Origin: Azophilus sp965215035
Lineage (GTDB): Bacteria; Pseudomonadota; Gammaproteobacteria; Pseudomonadales; Azotimanducaceae
Direction: 5' to 3'
DNA length: 64,000 nt
Assembly (NCBI GenBank): GCA_965215035.1
Contig: OZ244040.1
Span: 2,914,001 to 2,978,000 of the forward strand
Position 1 is the first letter of the stretch. Every line of letters begins with the position of its first letter. The notes under the pieces were generated by a model. It made no database searches, was not told the origin of the DNA, and saw only the letters and a program-made list of their open reading frames with translations. The translations under genes and the position numbers were made by a program. This document shows, piece after piece, positions 59,399 through 64,000 of this stretch.

Positions 59399-60823
59399 GG
59401 CTCTGTTGAATTCCGTGTGGGTTAGGTGGCATGCGGGTTGAGCTTGGAAAAGTCGAGTTTTCCGGCGATGAGGAAGAAAACGGTGCGGATCGTCTCGAAC
59501 CGGCCGTAGCCGCGAGCCTTGCGCTTGGCGGACTGGAACAGGCCGTTGAGCGCCTCGATGAAGCCGTTGGTCCGCCGGGTGCGCGCCCAGGCGGCGATGC
59601 CGTCGATGTGCCGCCGGATCATCTTCGCGACCGCCTTCATGGGCTCGACCCTCGAGCGGTTCACGTTCGTGCACCACTGGTGGAGCATCCGCCGCACGAC
59701 ATTGATCTGCTTTCGGTTGAGGATCTCCCGGAGTTGCTCCCGGTACAGCCAGGCCCGCGCGGTACGTTTCCCCGCGACCTGCGCGACGAGCGCGTCGAGG
59801 TCGGCGCGCTGCCGCGGGCCGAGGCCGGCGGGATTCTTGAGCAGGGTCCACCGCAGGCCCTTGAGGTCGGGGTCGAGGCGCTGCTCGACGCGCCGGGTCT
59901 CGTCGAGCGCCCTCGATGCGTGGGCGACGACGTGGAACTTGTCGAAGGTGACCTGGGCGTTGGGCAGGTGCTCCGCGGCGCCCTTGATGAACGCCGGCGA
60001 CATGTCGATGGACACCGACCCGACCGCCTCCGGGTCGCCGCCGCGGGCGGCGAGTTCCTCCGCGAATTCCCCGACGACCCCGGCGCCTCGCCCCTCGCCG
60101 ACGAACACCACGCGCCGCGCCGCGGCGTCCGCCACGGCGGTGACGTAGTCGTGCCCGCGGGCGCGCGAGGTCTCGTCGATGGCGACCTCGCGGACCGCCG
60201 AGAGGTCGGCGCCCTCAAGGGCGAGGCCCACGTAGCGCCCGCACATGGCCTGGACGCGGTGCTGCGACAGTCCGGCCAGCCGCGCCGCTGCCGCGAACGG
60301 CATCTCCCGGCACAGGGCCACGACCAGCGCCTCGAAGAGCAGCGTGAAGCCGGAGCACCGGCCCGCCCAGGGCGGCTCCACCAGCGCCACGCGCCCATCC
60401 GGCAACCGAACGCGGGGCACTCGCGCCTCGAGCTCGCACTCGTGCTGGAAGAAGTTGAGGTGGCGGTAGCGCTTCGTGCGGGTGTCGTGCACGGGGTGCT
60501 CGCCGCCGTCCCCCGCCGCGAAGCGGGCGCCCCGGCGGAAGTCGATGCGCACCGTCAGCCGGCGCGCGCGCTCGTCGAAGTGAAGGCCGTCGACAAACCA
60601 GGGTTCGGACAGGCCGAGGGCGGCGGTGAAGAGTTGGTGGTCCATGGGGCGCTCCCTGTGGTTGATCAAGGCCGAATGCGGCATTGTGCCTCATTCGGCC
60701 CGACCCCAGGGTGTTCGCCGGGTTGTGCGCGTCAAGGGTTCGCTTCGCCGGGCTGGCGCCCGCCCTTGACCCGCACAACCCGGCCACGCGGACCCGATTA
60801 CCCACCCGAATTTCAAAAGAGGC
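59399..60823 (-). mobile_element. ISL3-family insertion sequence with 8-bp target duplication
   Basis: A 1425-bp element. The ends are GGCTCTGTTGAATTCCGTGT (59399) and the inverted GCCTCTTTTGAAATTCGGGT (ending 60823), about 20/26 matching. The flanks are AATTTTTA at 59391-59398 and 60824-60831, an 8-bp direct duplication as expected for ISL3. It carries one transposase gene and appears intact and recent. About 140 bp between the transposase start and the right end hold GC-rich palindromes but no gene. Confidence 0.93.
59422..60645 (-). CDS. ISL3-family transposase
   Basis: A 407-aa transposase. The N-terminal zinc-ribbon-like region is degenerate (few Cys: FFQHECELEARVPRVRLPDGR). An HTH follows, PFAAAARLAGLSQHRVQAM. 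The DDE domain has AIDETSRARGHDYVTAVAD (first Asp), VSIDMSPAFIKGAAEHLPNAQVTFDKFHVV (second Asp, ISL3 signature) and NGFIEALNGLFQSAKRKARGYGRFETIRTV (Glu). ATG 60645 was chosen because AGGGAG precedes it. All catalytic residues are present, so the element could be mobile. Confidence 0.93.
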   Translation of the reverse strand: MDHQLFTAALGLSEPWFVDGLHFDERARRLTVRIDFRRGARFAAGDGGEHPVHDTRTKRYRHLNFFQHECELEARVPRVRLPDGRVALVEPPWAGRCSGFTLLFEALVVALCREMPFAAAARLAGLSQHRVQAMCGRYVGLALEGADLSAVREVAIDETSRARGHDYVTAVADAAARRVVFVGEGRGAGVVGEFAEELAARGGDPEAVGSVSIDMSPAFIKGAAEHLPNAQVTFDKFHVVAHASRALDETRRVEQRLDPDLKGLRWTLLKNPAGLGPRQRADLDALVAQVAGKRTARAWLYREQLREILNRKQINVVRRMLHQWCTNVNRSRVEPMKAVAKMIRRHIDGIAAWARTRRTNGFIEALNGLFQSAKRKARGYGRFETIRTVFFLIAGKLDFSKLNPHAT

Positions 60824-60869
60824 AATTTTTACAAATAGCGGATATCATCGAAGAACATTGGAGGTCATT

Positions 60870-61280
60870 ATGAAGAAAAAGATAGCTAAGAAATGGGCGG
60901 AGGCCCTTCGGAGCGGGGAATACGAGCAGCGTTCGGGGACCCTTAAAGCCGTATTGGAAACCCCCGGCGCGAAAGGCCGGGTGGAGTACTGCTGTCTCGG
61001 GGTGCTGTGCGAGATGGCGTTGAAGGAGGGGGTCGGCATGGAAGAAAAGAAGAGGAGTATTCCAGATAGCACTTGCTCCCTCTTTTTGTTCGACGGGGAG
61101 AGCGCCGTCGTTCCTCCGCCCGTCCAAAAGTGGGCGGGGCTCAAAACCGATATGGGATCGATGTCGTTGCGTACCTCCGAAAGCGGCCCGGGGTATTCAT
61201 CCCTGATGGAGTACAACGACGAGGGATGCAGCTTCTCCGAAATAGCGGACGTTATCGAGGCGAACGCGGAGGCCCTGTAG
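60870..61280 (+). CDS. Phage-type CCLGVLCE hypothetical protein (intact)
   Basis: A 136-aa protein: KKKIAKKWAEALRSGEYEQRSGTLKAVLE, VEYCCLGVLCEMALKEGV, VPPPVQKWAGLKTDMGSMS, YNDEGCSFSEIADVIEANAEAL. This is the full length of a family common in phages and prophages and of unknown function; the order basic helix / CCLGVLC / WAGL / EIAD is its hallmark. A perfect GGAGG lies 5 nt before ATG 60870, and the ATG overlaps the TGA of the broken paralogue upstream, so the genes formed a tandem operon. A third, fragmentary copy follows at 61293. Confidence 0.82.
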   Translation: MKKKIAKKWAEALRSGEYEQRSGTLKAVLETPGAKGRVEYCCLGVLCEMALKEGVGMEEKKRSIPDSTCSLFLFDGESAVVPPPVQKWAGLKTDMGSMSLRTSESGPGYSSLMEYNDEGCSFSEIADVIEANAEAL

Positions 61281-61292
61281 GGTGTATCCATA

Positions 61293-61364
61293 CGTCGCCG
61301 AGGGGCGGTCGGCGGCCCTCCGGAGCGGGAAATACAAACGGGGAGGGTTCGAACACTCACCCTG
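61293..61364 (+). pseudogene. N-terminal fragment of a third CCLxVLCE-family copy
   Basis: The frame VAEGRSAALRSGKYKRGGF then TGA matches the first helix of the intact neighbour (KKWAEALRSGEYEQRSG). It lies 12 bp after that gene and continues no further. Just after it, GAAGAAGGGATTAAGAC nearly repeats the sequence at the IS630 junction (59111), hinting at a shared rearrangement point. Confidence 0.5.
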
Positions 61365-61635
61365 ATTGAAGAAGGGATTAAGACGAGCTTTCCGGGCCGG
61401 CAGTCAACCAAAGCTAACGCACTGGCTGCGACATCGGCGAACAAGAGCCCGATGACATGGCCATATGGCGGAGCTCTCCGGTAGACGCCGGGCCTCGTGT
61501 CGGCCAAACCCAATCGCTGTTGTAGGCAGGCCGGGAGTCGTGAGGTGGCGGCGGGGCGCACGACAACGATTCACCGCTGGCAACCGGCAGGGTAGCCAGA
61601 GCGGCGATTGCCAATTCAGCCTGAAGCACCATCGC
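61365..61635. other. Gene-free stretch
   Basis: About 270 bp between the phage-type genes and the convergent cytochrome c gene. I see no gene, repeat or terminator in it beyond the 17-bp match noted at 61368. Confidence 0.5.
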
Positions 61636-62004
61636 CTACGGGCGATCTTCCGCCAAGTGGCATTCCATACACCGGCGGGTTGGGCCGTGGTCCTGGCCCT
61701 GGCGTTGTTTTTCGACGTGACATCCCATGCATAGGTCGTGAAATTGCTGCCGTAGAACTTCTTGCAGGTTGCTGTCGGTTACGTGACAGTTCATGCAAAG
61801 GCCGCTGCCGGTGTTATCGACGTAGTTGTGGTGACAATCGATGCAGTTTTGGCCTTTGTGGTCGAGGTGACTGAAAGTCATCGGCAACAGGGGCCGCGCG
61901 CTTCCCCACAGATGGCCGATCTCCGGCCTTTGCGTGGAAATCGGCGTGCCGGAGGTGACCACCAGCAGCGTGAGGACAACGAACAAGATGGGCAGGAACT
62001 TCAC
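61636..62004 (-). CDS. Membrane-anchored tetraheme cytochrome c
   Basis: A 122-aa protein with an uncleaved signal/anchor (VKFLPILFVVLTLLVVTSG) and four CxxCH heme sites: CIDCHHNY, CMNCHVT, CMGCHVE and CMECHLAE. Extra histidines (FSHLDHKGQ, QFHDL, DHGPTRR) can serve as distal ligands, the arrangement of class III (c3/c7-like) multiheme cytochromes. The probable start is GTG 62004, 3 nt after the stop of the cytochrome b gene, so the two are co-translated. It acts in periplasmic electron transfer, probably taking electrons from the membrane cytochrome. Confidence 0.85.
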   Translation of the reverse strand: MKFLPILFVVLTLLVVTSGTPISTQRPEIGHLWGSARPLLPMTFSHLDHKGQNCIDCHHNYVDNTGSGLCMNCHVTDSNLQEVLRQQFHDLCMGCHVEKQRQGQDHGPTRRCMECHLAEDRP

Positions 62005-62006
62005 GT

Positions 62007-62630
62007 TCAGACGTTTCGAACAAGCACGAATAGGGTGGACGCCACTAGGGTAATGCCCAGATAAAGCCAGTATGGTCGGTTGCCCAAGTCGTTGTTGTGC
62101 CAGCCGAACCTGAAGGCGAGACAGGCTATTGCGGTAAGGGCGAGCAGGGGCAGCCATTGATAGGGCGTGCGCAGGTATTGCCCGGCACCGACGATGTGCC
62201 AGGCCGAACCGGCGATGGCGCCCACTGCCGTCCAGCGGTGCCAGTACCGGAAGCTGTTGCGGTCTTTGTGAATGCGCAGCCGGTATTCGGGCAGGCCGAT
62301 CAGGATCAGGGCGTTTAGCAACAGGAACGCCATGATGCCGGCCCACATATGGTGTGGCGCGTCCAGCCCGATGTATTCGGCGGCCACCGGGTCGCCCAAC
62401 AGCAACCAGAAAACGTGCAGTGCCGCAATAAGCAGGACGGTATTGCCCAGCAACCGGTGGGCCCTTACGTCCAACTTCCTTGCGCTGGCATAGGACAGGT
62501 ACAGCAGGCCGACGAACGCGCAAAACCCGAAGGCGTTCCCCATGTCCCAGAACCAACCCGCGCCAAGCCTCGGCGCTGCCAGCATGGTCAGAAGGAATAT
62601 TGCGGTGGCGATGGCGGCCAGTGTCTTCAT
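62007..62630 (-). CDS. Membrane cytochrome b / ferric-reductase-like protein
   Basis: A 207-aa inner-membrane protein with about six helices. It has GNAFGFCAFVGLLYLSYASARKLDVRAHRLLGNTVLLIAALHVFWLLLGDP, HHMWAGIMAFLLLNALILIGLPEYRLRIHKDRNSFRYWHRWTAVGAIAGSAWHIVGAG. The paired histidines spaced along helices (AHRLLG, ALHVFW; YWHRWT, AWHIVG) are heme b ligands of the ferric-reductase-like/cytochrome b561 type. It lacks the soluble FAD/NAD domain of full ferric reductases, so it likely passes electrons to the tetraheme cytochrome c encoded next. ATG 62630 begins the family-like region. Confidence 0.8.
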   Translation of the reverse strand: MKTLAAIATAIFLLTMLAAPRLGAGWFWDMGNAFGFCAFVGLLYLSYASARKLDVRAHRLLGNTVLLIAALHVFWLLLGDPVAAEYIGLDAPHHMWAGIMAFLLLNALILIGLPEYRLRIHKDRNSFRYWHRWTAVGAIAGSAWHIVGAGQYLRTPYQWLPLLALTAIACLAFRFGWHNNDLGNRPYWLYLGITLVASTLFVLVRNV

Positions 62631-62891
62631 TCGCGCTGCACGGGCCGCAAACCCCCGCGGCCCGGAAAAATCCACGGCTGCTCGGGGTGCGCGTTGTTCA
62701 AATCGGGCACAACGCCTCCCGGGCGTGTGATTGATCGTTTCCCGCAACGCATTCTGCACTCGCCGAGCGTCTTTATCATTTGTATTTTGGAGGGACTGAT
62801 GCGGCAAGCTGAAAATTCCCAAAGATCAATACGTTAGAAATTATCTCCAGACGCGATTACCATTGGCGGCGGCCGGTTAGGGGCAGCGGCA

Positions 62892-63671
62892 ATGCTAGAA
62901 GATCGTCTTAGGGACTGCGTCGTCATCGTCACCGGTGGCAGCACCGGCATCGGGTACGGATGTGCGCGGGTACTGGGCCGGGCGGGCTTGCATGTTGTTA
63001 TCACCGCGCGCACCGAAGCCGATGGCAGGCAGGCGGAAGCGAGCCTTGCTGGCCTAGGTTCTAGCGTGGTCTATATGCCCCAGGACGTGGCGGCCCGGGC
63101 CGATTGGGAGCGCGTCGCCAGGGCAACGCTGAACCGCTTTGGGCGGCTCGACTTCCTGGTCAACAACGCGGGCATTTCGCACCTTAGCCCAATCGAGGAG
63201 ACGGAGGCGGAGACGCTGATGTCCCTGGTGCGGGTGAACCTCGTCGGTGCTTACCATGGGCTACAAACCTGCGTCCCACTCATTGCCGAATCCTACAGCC
63301 GGCGTGGCTTCCCGGGCATGGCGGTGAACATGTCCTCGGTACTGAGCCGCATCGGTCAGGACGGTGCGAGTGCCTATTGTGCGACCAAGGGGGGTATGGC
63401 GGGCCTAAACCAGGCCTATGAGCGGATGCTCGCGGGCCAGGAACACAAGGTCCAGGTCAAGAGCCTGCTACCCGGCTACACCATGACGCCCCAGGTGGAT
63501 AAGGTAATCGGCCGCGACTCGCCCCTGGTGCGGCAACTGGCAGAGACGATTCCACTGCGCCGCTGGGCGGAACCCGAGGAGGTCGGCGAGACGCTGCTGA
63601 TGATGTTCGACCCCGTCATTCAACTCGAAGACCGGGAAGTGCTGGCCGATGGCGGCTTCCTTGCAAGCTAG
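62892..63671 (+). CDS. SDR family oxidoreductase
   Basis: A 259-aa classical short-chain dehydrogenase. It has CVVIVTGGSTGIGYGCARVLGRAG (TGGSTGIG), VNNAGISHLSPIEE, MAVNMSSVLSRIGQDGASAYCATKGGMAGL with catalytic Ser and YCATK, and a typical end (EDREVLADGGFLAS). It resembles glucose-1-dehydrogenase or 3-oxoacyl reductase types; the substrate is unknown. It stands alone, divergent from the cytochrome pair across a 261-bp gap. Confidence 0.9.
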   Translation: MLEDRLRDCVVIVTGGSTGIGYGCARVLGRAGLHVVITARTEADGRQAEASLAGLGSSVVYMPQDVAARADWERVARATLNRFGRLDFLVNNAGISHLSPIEETEAETLMSLVRVNLVGAYHGLQTCVPLIAESYSRRGFPGMAVNMSSVLSRIGQDGASAYCATKGGMAGLNQAYERMLAGQEHKVQVKSLLPGYTMTPQVDKVIGRDSPLVRQLAETIPLRRWAEPEEVGETLLMMFDPVIQLEDREVLADGGFLAS

Positions 63672-64000
63672 ACCCAAGGTTGCAACCGGCCCGCAGGTCG
63701 AAACATGAAGCTCGGTGTTTCAGCCAACAACTGCGCCAGAAGAAAGCCCTCTGGCACAGTGGCTTGCAAGTTAGAACCCAGCGTCCCGCGACCACCGAGT
63801 TTGGTCGCCGGAGCAACCCGTGCCAACATGAAGGCAATCAGGAAAAAACCAACAAAATTCGTGAGCTCGATGAGCGGCCTGGTGCGATATGCGGGCTAGC
63901 GAACCCCAGGGGTGCGACCTTGTTGGTTGCAGGTTAAAGCACATCAGCCCGCGCCTAGCGCGGTTGATCACGGGAACAACCCCTGCCAACGTGAAGACAA
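63672..64000. repeat. Edge region with ~165-bp-spaced direct repeats
   Basis: A ~40-bp block at 63796-63835 (GAGTTTGGTCGCCGGAGCAA...) recurs at 63961-64000 with about 75% identity; the best part is CAACCCGTGCCAACATGAAG versus CAACCCCTGCCAACGTGAAG. The spacing is 165 bp and the second copy runs off the window. No gene is supported here. Confidence 0.6.

Larger units (their letters stand above)
59124..60873 (+). pseudogene. Broken CCLxVLCE-family gene split by the ISL3 element
   Basis: The left part, 59124-59396, reads DYCCLRVLCELAMADG, RYELPPAVWKWAGMKSGG and HYVGLVGFNHDYHQGYNF. The right part, 60832-60873, reads QIADIIEEHWRSL. Joined, they match the intact neighbour at 60870 (YCCLGVLCEMA, VPPPVQKWAGL, SFSEIADVIEANAEAL). 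The 5' third was lost at the IS630 junction. After removing the ISL3 element and one target copy, a one-base shift remains in the T run, so the gene was also frameshifted, before or after the insertion. Family members are common in phages and prophages; function unknown. Confidence 0.72.

Noticed and set aside
59431..60873. A 480-codon plus-strand frame across the ISL3 element
   Set aside because: Antisense to the transposase. Only its last 14 codons (QIADIIEEHWRSL) are meaningful, as the 3' end of the interrupted phage-type gene.
1..64000. tRNA, rRNA or riboswitch genes
   Set aside because: I saw no tRNA-like cloverleaf with GGTTCGAATCC-type arms, no rRNA signature and no recognisable riboswitch core by eye; a tRNAscan/Infernal run would be needed to exclude small ones.

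Overview
The window is high-GC bacterial chromosome, most consistent with a marine or host-associated gammaproteobacterium. The clues are TonB-dependent receptors with N-terminal EEI(I/V)VTA boxes, an HspQ homologue, many short-chain dehydrogenases, and CoA-ester catabolism genes of the kind found in hydrocarbon-, steroid- and terpenoid-degrading lineages. Taxonomy is inference: there is no rRNA, tRNA or other marker gene here. The left edge cuts an amidohydrolase gene; the right edge lies in non-coding repeat sequence.

Layout. 1-9.1 kb: amidohydrolases, a TonB-dependent receptor whose 3' end is tandemly duplicated, an SDR, small alpha/beta proteins and a glycine-dehydrogenase subunit 2. The partner subunit 1 survives only as a 3' stub that abuts a 5'-truncated NAD-kinase-like gene. 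9.8-11.7 kb: a two-gene type II restriction-modification system. 12.4-15 kb: a second TonB-dependent receptor. 15.9-36 kb: a catabolic region. It holds an MFS transporter, two luciferase-like flavin oxidoreductases, an acyl-CoA ligase, two MaoC-type hotdog proteins, an SCP2-type thiolase with a DUF35 partner, SDRs, and an acyclic-terpene (Atu)-like group: AtuA, carboxyltransferase, enoyl-CoA hydratase, a divergent acyl-CoA dehydrogenase and a FadR-type GntR regulator with a candidate operator. 36-42 kb: a hydrolase, a two-subunit indolepyruvate:ferredoxin oxidoreductase and a cytochrome P450. 42-55 kb: a NYN nuclease-like protein, a clan AA protease, a Nif11-like peptide, MAPEG and membrane proteins, a GPH-type transporter, an RCK-type NAD-binding membrane protein, HspQ, ribokinase, and a 2-hydroxyacyl-CoA lyase/CoA-transferase pair.

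The most distinctive part is the accessory island at about 55-61.4 kb. It carries a DUF4143 AAA ATPase between copies of a palindromic repeat. Next comes a four-gene operon with 4-nt overlaps at every junction: MntA nucleotidyltransferase, HepT, a 93-aa CARF/Cas02710-like mini-protein, and a secreted protein of unknown function with AT-richer codons. A fifth coupled start codon is cut off by a decayed IS630 element. After that lies a tandem family of phage-type CCLxVLCE proteins (one intact, two broken), one of them split by an ISL3 element with an 8-bp target duplication. I regard this operon as the best candidate for an undescribed toxin/defence-type module; its function is inference.

Intergenic DNA is filled with short dispersed palindromic or MITE-like repeats (families A-F here). 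One family has IS5-like ends and CTAG target duplications and sits on the TAG stop codons of several genes. A cytochrome b / tetraheme cytochrome c pair and an SDR close the window.
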